Position numbers and translations under genes: made by a program
The notes under the pieces: model-generated
What the model saw: the letters and a program-made list of their open reading frames with translations, nothing else
Databases searched by the model: none
Told to the model about the DNA's origin: nothing
Shown here: positions 1-8,442 of the stretch, one piece after another
How positions within the stretch are numbered: position 1 is the stretch's first letter
Layout: the number at the start of each line of letters is the position of its first letter
Assembly: GCF_036188265.1 (NCBI RefSeq)
Contig: NZ_CP108093.1
Location: 992,001 to 1,056,000 of the forward strand
From: Streptomyces sp. NBC_00247
GTDB lineage: Bacteria > Actinomycetota > Actinomycetes > Streptomycetales > Streptomycetaceae
Direction of reading: 5' to 3'
Length of the DNA: 64,000 nt

Positions 1-1156
1 CGTCGTCCTCGCGGTGCAGGTGGTCGTCGTCGCCGTACCGGCCGACCGAGGTACGGAGCACGAAGAGGCCGGGGGCCGCGTCGGCCACCCACCGCCACTT
101 GTTGCTGGAGAAGGTGGCGGCCTTGATCGTGCGGCCGTCGACCGGGGGGACCAGGAAGCCGGAGCGCCCGCGGAAGGCCTCCACCGCCTCGATGTCCCCG
201 CGCCGGAACGCCATGGTGATCAGGGCCATCGAGGCGTACTCGACGCCCGCCAACTCGGCCGAGGCCGCCGGGGATTCGGCGGCGAGCAGGGTGGAGGCGG
301 ACCAGGCGGGGGTGGCGAGGACGATGCCGTCCGCGGCGATCACCCGGTTCTCCGTACGGACGTCCCAGCCGGCCCCGGTACGGGACAGGCCGAGCACCGG
401 GGTGGCGGTGAGGATCTCGCCGCCGGCGGCCCGCACGGTGTCGGCCACGGCGCCCGGAAGGGTACCGAGACCGCCGTCGATGCCCTGGAAGACGGGCCCG
501 CCCGCCTGCTGGGCGGCGCCCCGCTCCTGGACCCGGCGCACCCCGTCGAGCAGCGGGCCGCCCTCCCGGGCGATGTCGAAGAGCTGCGGGACGGCGGCCC
601 GCATGGAGATCCGGTAGGCGTCGCCCGCGTACACCCCGCCGAGCAGTGGCTCCACGAGGCGGTCGACGACCTCGCGGCCGAGCCGGTCGGCGACGTACGC
701 GCCGATCGCGACGTCGTCGCCCACGGCGGTGGCGGTCAGCTCGCGTTCCTGGGCGATACGGGCGATGCCCTCGGGCGAGAGCACCTCGCGCAGCGCCTCG
801 GGGTCGCCCGGGACGCCCATCACGTGGCCCTTGGGCATCGGGCGCAGCGCGTCGCGCGTCCAGAGGGAGGCCGAGGCCGTGGCGGGCGGCTGGAGGCGGT
901 CGCCGAGTCCGGCGGCGCGGGCCAGGCCGACCGCTTCCGGGCGCCTGGCGAGCATCGATTCGGCGCCGAGGTCGACCTGGACGCCCGCGACCTCACCCGT
1001 CATGAGCTTCCCGCCGAGCCGTTCCGAAGCCTCCAGGAGGGTGACCCGTACCCCGCTGCCGAGCAGCCGGTGGGCGGCGGCCAGTCCGGCGATCCCCCCG
1101 CCGATGACGACGACGTGCGGCTCGGTCGCGTGCGCTTGCTGTTCAGAACCCTGCAT
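1..1156 (-). CDS. hemG: Protoporphyrinogen/coproporphyrinogen oxidase HemG/HemY type (3' end outside window)
   Basis: FAD enzyme of haem synthesis that oxidises protoporphyrinogen IX or, in the actinobacterial HemY/CgoX branch, coproporphyrinogen III. The N-terminus shows the dinucleotide-binding signature [13 protein letters not shown] (about residues 15-27) followed by the conserved E-x-x-x-R-x-G-G element ([10 protein letters not shown]). The body continues with the amine-oxidase-like fold for at least 385 residues and runs off the left edge, so the C-terminus is missing. The ATG start precedes [10 protein letters not shown], which gives the Rossmann motif a short normal leader. Another haem gene, hemE, lies 2.6 kb away in the same orientation. 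Family assignment is secure. Which porphyrinogen is the true substrate is inferred from phylogeny only. Confidence 0.93.
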   Translation of the reverse strand, partial: MQGSEQQAHATEPHVVVIGGGIAGLAAAHRLLGSGVRVTLLEASERLGGKLMTGEVAGVQVDLGAESMLARRPEAVGLARAAGLGDRLQPPATASASLWTRDALRPMPKGHVMGVPGDPEALREVLSPEGIARIAQERELTATAVGDDVAIGAYVADRLGREVVDRLVEPLLGGVYAGDAYRISMRAAVPQLFDIAREGGPLLDGVRRVQERGAAQQAGGPVFQGIDGGLGTLPGAVADTVRAAGGEILTATPVLGLSRTGAGWDVRTENRVIAADGIVLATPAWSASTLLAAESPAASAELAGVEYASMALITMAFRRGDIEAVEAFRGRSGFLVPPVDGRTIKAATFSSNKWRWVADAAPGLFVLRTSVGRYGDDDHLHREDD

Positions 1157-1283
1157 GGGTCCACTCTCTCAAACCTCGAACGAGTCCCGACCGTGACCGC
1201 TTCGAAACCGCGCGCGGGAAACCTGGCGGGGGTCCGGCACGTCCAAGGGCGGACATCAACTCATCCAGCCGGGGGGACCAGTT

Positions 1284-2285
1284 ATGCAGTCCACGCAGAG
1301 AATCCAGCGACACCGCACCGCCACTCTGGCGGCCGGGGCGCTCGTCGCCCTGCTCGCGGTGGCCGGGTGCGGTGCGAACGACACCGGCGGGATGGGCGAG
1401 TCCTCCTCGGACGACAAGGCGGCCGTCGCGCAGGAAGAAGGCGCTGGGCCGGAGGCGGCGTCCGGCCCGGCCAGGTCGGACGGCGCCGGTTCCGCGGCGG
1501 CGGGAAAGGCGGACGGAGAGGCGGGCGGGACGGCGGTGGACAAGAGCACACCGGCCGCCACCCACGTCATCCGCACCACGGTGATGTCCATCGAGGTGAA
1601 AGACGTCCCGAAGGCCGTCGCCGGGGCCCGGTCCGCCGCCGAGGGCAGCGGCGGACTGGTGGAGAGCGAGTCGACCGAGCGGGTGGACGACGTCCACGAC
1701 TCCTCGCACCTCGTCCTGCGGGTCCCGGAGGACCGGTACGAGGCCGTGCTGAAGCGGCTGACCGGCGCGGGCAAGCTGCTCTCGCGCACGTCGGAGGCGA
1801 AGGACGTCACCGACCAGGTCGTAGACGTGGAGAGCCGTGTCGCGACCCAGCGGGCGAGCGTCGACCGGGTGCGGGCCCTGATGGCGAAGGCGGAGAAGAT
1901 CGGCGATGTCGTCCTGCTCGAAGGTCAGTTGAGCAGTCGTCAGGCCGACCTGGAGTCCCTGCTCGCGCAGCGGGCGAGCCTGGCCGACCGCACCTCGCTG
2001 GCGACGATCACCCTGGATCTCTACGAGCCGGACGCCTCCGTCGCCGACGAGGACGACGATCCCGGGTTCTGGGACGCGGTGACCGGTGGGTGGGACGCGT
2101 TCGTCACGACGCTGCGGTGGATCGCGATGGCGATCGGTGCGACCGCCCCGTTCCTGGCGGCCGTCGCGCTGCTCCTGGTGGTCGGGCGGCTGGTGATGCG
2201 CCGCCGCCGCGTACCGGCGGCCGGTACACCCGCCCCCGCCGTCGCGGACGAGCGGGAGGACGCGAGCACGACACCCGCGCCCTGA
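1284..2285 (+). CDS. DUF4349 lipoprotein
   Basis: Predicted exported lipoprotein of 333 residues and unknown function. A short basic n-region and hydrophobic segment end in a lipobox with Cys29 (VAGC). A low-complexity Ala/Gly/Ser linker follows. The conserved DUF4349 core (about residues 95-260) contains the coiled-coil-like stretch with VESRVATQRASVDRVRALM. A C-terminal membrane helix (about 280-300) is followed by an Arg-rich tail, so both ends appear membrane-anchored. A GGGGGA Shine-Dalgarno lies just upstream of the ATG. It is divergent from hemG with a 127-bp shared promoter gap and runs co-directionally into the flavoprotein gene 68 bp downstream. Related proteins are common in Gram-positive bacteria, but no reaction can be assigned. 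Confidence 0.85.
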   Translation: MQSTQRIQRHRTATLAAGALVALLAVAGCGANDTGGMGESSSDDKAAVAQEEGAGPEAASGPARSDGAGSAAAGKADGEAGGTAVDKSTPAATHVIRTTVMSIEVKDVPKAVAGARSAAEGSGGLVESESTERVDDVHDSSHLVLRVPEDRYEAVLKRLTGAGKLLSRTSEAKDVTDQVVDVESRVATQRASVDRVRALMAKAEKIGDVVLLEGQLSSRQADLESLLAQRASLADRTSLATITLDLYEPDASVADEDDDPGFWDAVTGGWDAFVTTLRWIAMAIGATAPFLAAVALLLVVGRLVMRRRRVPAAGTPAPAVADEREDASTTPAP

Positions 2286-2353
2286 GACCGCCGGGGGGAA
2301 ACGCCGGGGAACGCCGTTAGCGTGGTCGGCACACTGCGGCGAAGGGACCTGGC

Positions 2354-3739
2354 ATGACGGAGCGACTGGTGGTCGTCGGGGGCGACGCGGCGGGCATGTC
2401 CGCCGCGTCGCAGGCCCGCAGGTTGAAGGGGCCGGACGAGCTGAGCATCGTGGCCTTCGAGCGCGGCCACTTCTCCTCGTACTCCGCCTGCGGCATCCCG
2501 TACTGGGTGGGCGGCGACGTGGCGGAGCGCGACGACCTGATCGCCCGTACGCCCGAGGAGCACCGGGCCCGCGGCATCGACCTGCGCACCCGTACCGAGG
2601 TGACGGAGATCGACGTCGCGGGCCGGCGGGTGCGGGCGCTGGACCGGGAGACCGGTGACGCCTACTGGACCGGGTACGACAAGTTGGTGATCGGCACCGG
2701 GGCCCGGCCGGTGCGCCCGGCGCTGCCCGGCATCGACGCCCCCGGGGTGCACGGGGTGCAGACGCTCGACGACGGCCAGTCGCTGCTGGACTCGCTGGAC
2801 CGGACGGGCCCCGGCCGCCGGCGCGCGGTGGTGGTGGGCGCGGGCTACATCGGCGTCGAGATGGCCGAGGCCATGCTGAACCGCGGGTTCGAGGTGACCG
2901 TGCTGAACCGGGGCGAGCAGCCGATGGCCACGCTCGACCCGGACATGGGGCGCCTGGTGCACGAGGCGATGGACGGCCTCGGCATCACGACGGTGAACCG
3001 CGCGGCGGTGACGGAGATCCGCACCGGACCGGACGGCAGGGTGTCGGCGGTGGTGACCGAAGGGGAGACGTACCCGGCGGACGTGGTGGTCCTCGGCATC
3101 GGCGTGGAGCCGCAGACGGAGCTCGCCCGCGCGGCCGGTCTGCCGCTGGGTCCGCACGGCGGTCTGCTGACGGACCTGTCGATGCGGGTGGTCGGGCACG
3201 AGGACATCTGGGCGGGCGGCGACTGCGTGGAGGTGCTGGACCTGGTGGCCAAGCGCACCCGGCACATCGCGCTCGGCACCCACGCCAACAAGCACGGTCA
3301 GGTCATCGGCGCGAACGTCGGCGGTGGTTACGGCACGTTCCCGGGAGTGGTCGGGACGGCCGTGAGCAAGGTCTGCGACCTGGAGATCGCCCGGACCGGG
3401 CTGCGGGAGAAGGACGCGCGGGCGGTCGGGCTGCGGTTCGTGACGGCCACCATCGAATCGACGGGCCGGGCCGGCTACTACCCGGGCGCCGCGCCCATGA
3501 CGGTGAAGATGCTCGCCGAGTACCGCACCGGCAGGCTGCTGGGCGTGCAGATCGTGGGCCGCGAGGGGGCGGCGAAGCGGGTGGACATCGCCGCGGTGGC
3601 GCTGACCGCCGGGATGACGGTGGAGGAGATGACCGCGCTCGACCTGGGATACGCCCCGCCGTTCTCCCCCGTCTGGGACCCGGTCCTGGTGGCCGCCCGT
3701 AAGGCGAGCACGGCGGTACGGGCGGCGGGCTCGGCCTGA
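2354..3739 (+). CDS. FAD-dependent pyridine nucleotide-disulfide oxidoreductase, CoA-disulfide reductase-like
   Basis: 461-residue flavoprotein of the group that includes CoA-disulfide reductase, NADH oxidase and persulfide reductases. It has an N-terminal FAD Rossmann motif (VVVGGDAAGMSAA), the single redox cysteine motif SYSACGIPYW with Cys46 as expected for the one-cysteine subclass, a central NAD(P)H-binding motif (VVVGAGYIGVEMAEAM), the FAD-contact segment DIWAGGDCVE, and a C-terminal dimerisation domain. The length is typical. It follows the DUF4349 gene and converges on hemE across a hairpin. The in vivo disulfide or persulfide substrate is not visible in the sequence. In mycothiol-using Streptomyces, CoA or another low-molecular-weight thiol is the plausible partner. 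Confidence 0.88.
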   Translation: MTERLVVVGGDAAGMSAASQARRLKGPDELSIVAFERGHFSSYSACGIPYWVGGDVAERDDLIARTPEEHRARGIDLRTRTEVTEIDVAGRRVRALDRETGDAYWTGYDKLVIGTGARPVRPALPGIDAPGVHGVQTLDDGQSLLDSLDRTGPGRRRAVVVGAGYIGVEMAEAMLNRGFEVTVLNRGEQPMATLDPDMGRLVHEAMDGLGITTVNRAAVTEIRTGPDGRVSAVVTEGETYPADVVVLGIGVEPQTELARAAGLPLGPHGGLLTDLSMRVVGHEDIWAGGDCVEVLDLVAKRTRHIALGTHANKHGQVIGANVGGGYGTFPGVVGTAVSKVCDLEIARTGLREKDARAVGLRFVTATIESTGRAGYYPGAAPMTVKMLAEYRTGRLLGVQIVGREGAAKRVDIAAVALTAGMTVEEMTALDLGYAPPFSPVWDPVLVAARKASTAVRAAGSA

Positions 3740-3760
3740 GCGGCGGGCCGCACCCGGCGG

Positions 3761-3803
3761 GCACGGGCCGCCCGGAACCCGGGGGTTTCCGGCGGCCCGT
3801 GCC
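3761..3803. terminator. Convergent-gene hairpin terminator
   Basis: Inverted repeat between the convergent flavoprotein and hemE genes. The left arm starts GCACGGGCCGCC at 3761 and the right arm is CCGGCGGCCCGTGC ending at about 3802. It pairs over 14 positions with a single bulged C. There is no T-tract, as is normal for Streptomyces. It probably serves both strands. Confidence 0.7.
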
Positions 3804-3806
3804 GAT

Positions 3807-4880
3807 TCAGCGCGCGGTCTGCGTGTGGACGTACTCCACGAGCCGGGTGAGGGAGTCCGGGTCCATCGACGGCATGACGCCGTGCCCGAGGTTGAAGATG
3901 TGCCCCTCCAGGCCCGCGGCGGCGTCCAGCACCTCGCGGGTCTTCTCCTCGACCGTGGCGGTCGGGGCGAAGAGGACCGCCGGGTCGAGGTTGCCCTGGA
4001 GCGCCTTGCCGGGGCCGACGCGGCGGGCGGCCTCGTCCAGGGAGACGCGCCAGTCGACACCGACGACGTCCGCTCCGGCCTCGCCCATGAGGCCGAGCAG
4101 TTCGCCGGTGCCCACGCCGAAGTGGATGCGCGGGACACCGTAGGAGGCGACCGCGTCGAAGACCTTGGCGGAGGCGGGCATCACCGAGCGGCGGTAGTCG
4201 GCGGGTGCCAGCGCGCCGACCCAGGAGTCGAAGAGCTGGACGGCCGAGGCGCCGGCCTCGATCTGGACCTTGAGGAAGGCGCCGGTGATGTCCGCGAGCC
4301 GGTCCACGAGGTCGGCCCAGAGCTGCGGGTCGCCGTACATCATGGCCTTGGTGCGCTCGTGGCTGCGGGAGGGCCCGCCTTCGACGAGGTAGCTGGCAAG
4401 GGTGAACGGGGCGCCCGCGAAGCCGATGAGCGGGGTGGTGCCGAGTTCGGCGACGAGCATGCGGACGGCCTCGGTGACGTACGGGACGTCCTCGGGCGTG
4501 AGATCGCGCAGCCGGGCCAGGTCGGCGCGGGTACGGATCGGGTCGGCGATCACGGGGCCGACTCCGGGCTTGATGTCCAGGTCGATGCCGATGGCCTTGA
4601 GCGGTACGACGATGTCGCTGTAGTAGACGGCGGCGTCGACCTTGTGACGGCGTACCGGCTGCAGCGTGATCTCGGTGACCAGCTCCGGCATCGTGCAGGA
4701 GTCGAGCATCGCGATGCCCTCACGGGCCTTCAGGTACTCCGGCAGGGACCGCCCGGCCTGCCGCATGAACCAGACCGGGGTGTGGGGCACCGGTTCGCGC
4801 CGGCACGCCTTCAGGAACACCGAGTCGTGGGTGGCGGAGGTCGTCGTCAGCTGGCCCGAGGGGCGTTCGTTGGCACTCAC
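3807..4880 (-). CDS. hemE: Uroporphyrinogen decarboxylase
   Basis: Decarboxylates the four acetate side chains of uroporphyrinogen III to give coproporphyrinogen III in cytosolic haem biosynthesis. The family signature [15 protein letters not shown] lies near the N-terminus. Other conserved blocks are [22 protein letters not shown], and [16 protein letters not shown] near the end. The GTG at 4880 (product begins [11 protein letters not shown], 357 residues) is preferred because it gives the usual family length. An in-frame ATG exists 42 nt upstream (4922) and cannot be fully excluded. It shares a divergent 92-bp promoter gap with the DUF3000 gene. The nearby hemG-type gene supports a scattered haem locus. 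Confidence 0.95.
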   Translation of the reverse strand: MSANERPSGQLTTTSATHDSVFLKACRREPVPHTPVWFMRQAGRSLPEYLKAREGIAMLDSCTMPELVTEITLQPVRRHKVDAAVYYSDIVVPLKAIGIDLDIKPGVGPVIADPIRTRADLARLRDLTPEDVPYVTEAVRMLVAELGTTPLIGFAGAPFTLASYLVEGGPSRSHERTKAMMYGDPQLWADLVDRLADITGAFLKVQIEAGASAVQLFDSWVGALAPADYRRSVMPASAKVFDAVASYGVPRIHFGVGTGELLGLMGEAGADVVGVDWRVSLDEAARRVGPGKALQGNLDPAVLFAPTATVEEKTREVLDAAAGLEGHIFNLGHGVMPSMDPDSLTRLVEYVHTQTAR

Positions 4881-4972
4881 GCACAGAATCTTCGCACGAA
4901 GGCCCAAGGAGCACGGTCCCACCAGGGTGTCTCTCCCTGCGCACGGCCCGCGTTCCGCCTACTCTTCCCGGC

Positions 4973-5632
4973 ATGGCTCCGGCGCGGGAACAGTTCTCCG
5001 ATCATTCCGACCACACCTCCCAGGGGGACGGTGCGGAGAGCAAACCCACTCCGCCCGGGTTCCGGTCGGCGGTCGAGGCACTGCGCTCGGTGCGGCTCCG
5101 GCCCGAGCTGGAGATCGAGGCGACCAAGCCACCGCAGCGACTGGCCCCGCACGCCTATGCCCTGGAGGCGGCGGTGGTGGACGGCGACGAGGACCTCGCG
5201 GACGGCCGCTTGGTACTGCTGCACGACCCGGCCGGTCACGAGGCCTGGCAGGGAACGTTTCGCCTGGTGACGCTCGTACGTGCGGAACTGGAGCCGGAGA
5301 TGGCCGCCGACCCGCTGCTGCCCGAGGTGTGCTGGTCCTGGCTGACGGGCGCGCTGGAGGCGCGCGGCCTGTCCTACGGGTCGGCGGGCGGCACGGTCAC
5401 CCGGGCGGGGTCGCACTACTTCGGCGAGCTCGGCAGCCGCCGGCCCGCCACCCAGATCGAGATCCGCGCGTCCTGGACGCCCGGCGAGGGCCCCGGCGGT
5501 GTACCTGACACGGCCGGGCACCTGACGGCCTGGGGCGACCTGCTCTGCCAGATCGCCGGCCTGCCGCCGTCCGGTCCGGCCGACGCGACGGTGGTCACCC
5601 TGCCGCAGCGGCGGGGGCCGCAGGCCTCGTAG
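4973..5632 (+). CDS. DUF3000 domain protein
   Basis: 219-residue protein of the actinobacterial DUF3000 family, function unknown. About 35 hydrophilic residues lead into the conserved block (FRSAVEALRSVRLRPELEIE) and then the characteristic HAYALEAAV, TFRLVTLVRAELEPEMA and VCWSWLTGAL segments. No signal peptide or membrane helix is visible, so it is likely cytosolic. In actinomycetes it is usually found beside hemE, as here where the two are divergent. That conserved pairing hints at a link with haem or porphyrin metabolism, but the sequence does not show one. Confidence 0.88.
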   Translation: MAPAREQFSDHSDHTSQGDGAESKPTPPGFRSAVEALRSVRLRPELEIEATKPPQRLAPHAYALEAAVVDGDEDLADGRLVLLHDPAGHEAWQGTFRLVTLVRAELEPEMAADPLLPEVCWSWLTGALEARGLSYGSAGGTVTRAGSHYFGELGSRRPATQIEIRASWTPGEGPGGVPDTAGHLTAWGDLLCQIAGLPPSGPADATVVTLPQRRGPQAS

Positions 5633-6010
5633 GCGACACGGTCCGGCGGACCGCGCCCGGAGCCCCGGGCCTCGGAGGGCTCCGAAGCTCCGAAGCGCCG
5701 ACGCCCGGAACATCCCGGGCTCCGGGCCTCCGACGCACCGCACCGCCGCGCCCGGAACCGTGGGCCCGCGGCCCCGGGAACCCGGAAGTACACCGTCCCG
5801 ACGCTTTCACGACAGGCCCGGCCGACCGCCGGTCCCACTGTCATACAATCGATCGTGCGTCCGATTTGCCCGAATTGTTACTCACCAAATCGTGATCTTC
5901 CTCTAAAGGAGGACGGGTCTGCTGCCGAAGAGGTCAATGACCCTTCAAGCATGGTTCGCCCCGGCTTCATCCCCGAGCCGGCCCGTCCCGCCACTCCCCC
6001 AGGAGGCCTG
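5633..6010. other. Non-coding leader/intergenic region upstream of the response-regulator gene
   Basis: 378 bp without a convincing gene. The first 190 bp are GC-rich low-complexity sequence with many imperfect CCGGAA/CTCCGAAG repeats. The second half turns abruptly less GC-rich around 5841-5900, including the stretch CATACAATCGATCG and an internal TAAAGGAGG at about 5904, before the AGGAGG that serves the downstream GTG. The AT-richer part probably holds the promoter and a leader of roughly 150 nt. An open frame extends upstream to 5855 but has poor codon bias and I do not treat it as coding. Confidence 0.45.
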
Positions 6011-6673
6011 GTGTCCGTTCTCCTAGAGCAGCCCGCAAGCCTGGTCGCCTACCGCCCGAACAAGCCGACGGCCATGGTCGTCGTGGCCGACCCGCGCGTC
6101 CGTTCCACCGTGACCCGCCATCTGTGGGCCCTCGGAGTTCGTGACGTCATCGAGGCGTCGTCCATCGCGGAGGCCCGCCCCCGCGTCGGCAACCCGCGCG
6201 ACATCTGCGTTGCCGACGTCCACCTGCCCGACGGTTCCGGGCTGACCCTGCTGTCCGAGACCCGAGCCGCAGGCTGGCCGAACGGTCTCGCCCTCTCCGC
6301 CGCCGACGACATCGGTGCCGTACGCAACGCCCTCGCGGGCGGCGTCAAGGGCTACGTCGTCACCGGCACCCGTACCAACATCGGCCACCCCAACCGACCC
6401 GGCGTCGCCCCCATCGGCGCCAACGCCGCCCGTATGCACCGCCGGCCCCCCGGCTCCCCGAGCCACCCGGGCGGCTACCGCGAACTGTCCGGCCGCGAGG
6501 TGGAGGTGCTCCGCCTGGTCGCCGAAGGCCAGTCCAACAAGGCCATCGGCGTCTCGATGGGTCTCTCCGCCCTCACGGTCAAGTCCCACCTCGCCCGCAT
6601 CGCCCGCAAGCTCGGCACCGGAGACCGCGCAGGAATGGTCGCCGTCGCCCTGCGGACCGGCATCATCCACTGA
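6011..6673 (+). CDS. NarL/FixJ-type response regulator with shortened receiver
   Basis: 220-residue regulator with a C-terminal LuxR-type HTH (ELSGREVEVLRLVAEGQSNK through the TVKSHLARIARKLG recognition helix). Its N-terminal receiver-like domain retains a phospho-acceptor-like Asp in VADVHLPDGSG and a KGY motif (GVKGYVV). It has only one acidic residue where receivers normally carry a pair (VVVADPRV), and the end of the receiver is compressed. The GTG start has a perfect AGGAGG 5 nt upstream. It is a single-gene unit: no histidine kinase gene is adjacent, and a 38-bp palindrome follows it. Conserved in Streptomyces next to rnd. Phosphorylation-independent (orphan or atypical) action is an inference. 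Confidence 0.88.
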   Translation: MSVLLEQPASLVAYRPNKPTAMVVVADPRVRSTVTRHLWALGVRDVIEASSIAEARPRVGNPRDICVADVHLPDGSGLTLLSETRAAGWPNGLALSAADDIGAVRNALAGGVKGYVVTGTRTNIGHPNRPGVAPIGANAARMHRRPPGSPSHPGGYRELSGREVEVLRLVAEGQSNKAIGVSMGLSALTVKSHLARIARKLGTGDRAGMVAVALRTGIIH

Positions 6674-6727
6674 CCCTCCCCCAACCGGTGCCTGCGGATT
6701 CGCGGGATCCGGCCGGTTTTACGCGCC

Positions 6728-6765
6728 CGACACCCGACGACGGAACGTTCCGTCGTCGGGTGTCG
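6728..6765 (+). terminator. 38-bp perfect palindrome between response regulator and rnd
   Basis: CGACACCCGACGACGGAAC at 6728-6746 is followed directly by its exact reverse complement at 6747-6765, with no spacer. It lies 54 bp after the response-regulator stop and 25 bp before the rnd GTG. Most likely it is the terminator of the upstream gene. Its symmetry would also let it act in both directions. Confidence 0.7.
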
Positions 6766-6789
6766 CGCATACACGGATACCCTTGACGG

Positions 6790-8070
6790 GTGACCGACGC
6801 CCAAGAGACCGCAGCAGAGACGACACTGCGAACCACCGGGGGCGCTCCCCCGGACGACGTCGCCCCGGCGCCGATCCCCTTGCTGGAACCGCGCGAGGGC
6901 ATTCCGCCGGTGGTGGCGGACGACGACGCCCTCGCCCGGGTGGTCGCCGCCTTCGCCGCGGGCAGCGGCCCGGTGGCCGTCGACGCCGAGCGTGCCTCCG
7001 GCTACCGGTACGGCCAGCGCGCCTATCTCGTACAGCTGCGCCGCGAGGGCGCGGGCAGTGCGCTGGTCGACCCCGTCGGCTGCCCCGACCTGTCGGGGCT
7101 CGGCGAGGCCCTCACCGGCACCGAGTGGATCCTGCACGCCGCCACGCAGGATCTCCCCTGCCTGCGCGAAATAGGCATGCTCCCCACCTCCCTCTTCGAC
7201 ACCGAGCTCGCCGGACGGCTGGCCGGGTTCCCCCGGGTCGGCCTCGGCGCGATGGTCGAGAACGTGCTCGGGTTCGCGCTGGAGAAGGGCCACTCGGCCG
7301 TCGACTGGTCCACCCGGCCGCTCCCCGATCCGTGGCTGCGCTACGCCGCGCTCGACGTCGAGCTCCTGATCGACCTGCGGGACGCGCTGGAGAAGGAGCT
7401 GGACCGCCAGGGGAAGCTGGAGTGGGCCCGCGAGGAGTTCGACGCCATCGCGACGGCGCCGCCCGCTCCGCCGCGCAAGGACCCGTGGCGCCGCACCTCC
7501 GGCATGCACAAGGTGCGCAGGCGCCGCCAGCTTGCCGTCGTACGCGAACTGTGGGAGGCCCGCGACCGGATCGCGCAGCGGCGCGACGTCTCGCCCGGCA
7601 AGGTGCTCGGCGACGGGGCGATCGTGGAGGCCGCGCTCGCGGTCCCCGCCAACGTCCAGGCGCTGTCGGCCCTGCCCGGTTTCGGACACCGGGTCAACCG
7701 GCGCCAGCTGGAGCAGTGGCAGGCCGCCGTGGACCGCGCCAAGGCGCTGCCGGAGTCCGAACTGCCGCAGCCGGGACAGCAGCTCACGGGCCCGCCGCCG
7801 CCGCGCGCCTGGGCGGACAAGGACCCCGCCGCCGCGGACCGGCTGACGGCCGCCCGCGGGGCCGTCTCCGACCTCGCCGAGCGGCTGCACCTGCCTCCGG
7901 AGAACCTCATCACCCCGGACACCGTGCGCCGGGTCTGCTGGGAGCCGCCCAAGAGCGTCACCCCGGGCGCGGTCGAGGACCTGCTCGCGGGGTACGGCGC
8001 GCGACGCTGGCAGATCGGGCTGGTGGCCCCGCTGCTGCTGGACGCGCTGAAGGCGAGCGCGGCTTCCTGA
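6790..8070 (+). CDS. rnd: Ribonuclease D (DEDD 3'-5' exonuclease with HRDC domain)
   Basis: 426-residue exoribonuclease that trims 3' ends of structured RNAs. The N-terminal DEDD exonuclease domain (about residues 45-230) shows motif I VAVDAERASGYRYG, motif II around LHAATQDLPCL, and a motif III block with YAALDVELLIDL. An HRDC-type helical domain (about 245-330; HKVRRRRQLAVVRELWEARD) follows, and the C-terminal extension is usual for actinobacterial members. It starts with GTG. It is not operonic with the thiolase: a tandem repeat, a hairpin and about 370 bp separate them. Assignment is strong. Confidence 0.93.
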   Translation: MTDAQETAAETTLRTTGGAPPDDVAPAPIPLLEPREGIPPVVADDDALARVVAAFAAGSGPVAVDAERASGYRYGQRAYLVQLRREGAGSALVDPVGCPDLSGLGEALTGTEWILHAATQDLPCLREIGMLPTSLFDTELAGRLAGFPRVGLGAMVENVLGFALEKGHSAVDWSTRPLPDPWLRYAALDVELLIDLRDALEKELDRQGKLEWAREEFDAIATAPPAPPRKDPWRRTSGMHKVRRRRQLAVVRELWEARDRIAQRRDVSPGKVLGDGAIVEAALAVPANVQALSALPGFGHRVNRRQLEQWQAAVDRAKALPESELPQPGQQLTGPPPPRAWADKDPAAADRLTAARGAVSDLAERLHLPPENLITPDTVRRVCWEPPKSVTPGAVEDLLAGYGARRWQIGLVAPLLLDALKASAAS

Positions 8071-8091
8071 CGCCGCCCGGCACCACACCAC

Positions 8092-8135
8092 AGCGCCACA
8101 GCGCCACAGCGCCACAGCGCCACAGCGCCACAGCG
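8092..8135. repeat. 8-bp tandem repeat AGCGCCAC, five copies plus a partial
   Basis: Five perfect head-to-tail copies of AGCGCCAC (8092-8131) plus AGCG. It begins 21 bp after the rnd stop codon and lies between the gene and its hairpin. The 8-bp period is not a codon multiple, consistent with a non-coding microsatellite prone to slippage. Confidence 0.9.
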
Positions 8136-8145
8136 TGACGGCACC

Positions 8146-8190
8146 ACGACACCCCCGGTCACCGGATTCACGGCCGCCCGGGGGTGTCGT
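8146..8190 (+). terminator. Hairpin terminator after rnd
   Basis: Perfect 13-bp stem, ACGACACCCCCGG (8146-8158) and its reverse complement (8178-8190), with a 19-nt loop. It lies about 75 bp downstream of rnd and upstream of the thiolase operon promoter. Confidence 0.7.
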
Positions 8191-8442
8191 CGTGTTCCGG
8201 GGCGCCCTCGCACCGACACTTCGGGCGCCGCGAGGATCGAAATCACGCCAGGTTGGAGGGGCGCGGCGGCCACCGGACGCGCGTCCCGGGCCGCCCTGCG
8301 CCCGTGACCGCGTGTGTGACCTTCGACGCTCCGGCCACAGGGGGTGGGCAGTCTGGTTACCCACGAGTAGCATGAGGGCGGGCGGCACGCTTCCGGGCGT
8401 GCCCCGCAGCAGTGCCATCCCGCACCCTGGAGGAGAGCCATC

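Noticed and set aside
14..2320. Plus-strand 768-codon frame spanning hemG and the DUF4349 gene
   Set aside because: Its translation is low-complexity and covers the antisense of hemG and a wrong frame of the lipoprotein gene. Both real products are recognisable.
5855..6010. N-terminal extension of the response regulator from an upstream GTG
   Set aside because: The added 52 residues (starting MRPICPNCYSPN) have non-Streptomyces codons and no conservation I can recognise, while the GTG at 6011 has a perfect AGGAGG.
8092..8135. Possible CRISPR array
   Set aside because: Units are 8 bp with no spacers, and no cas genes are present. The same applies to 53084-53123.
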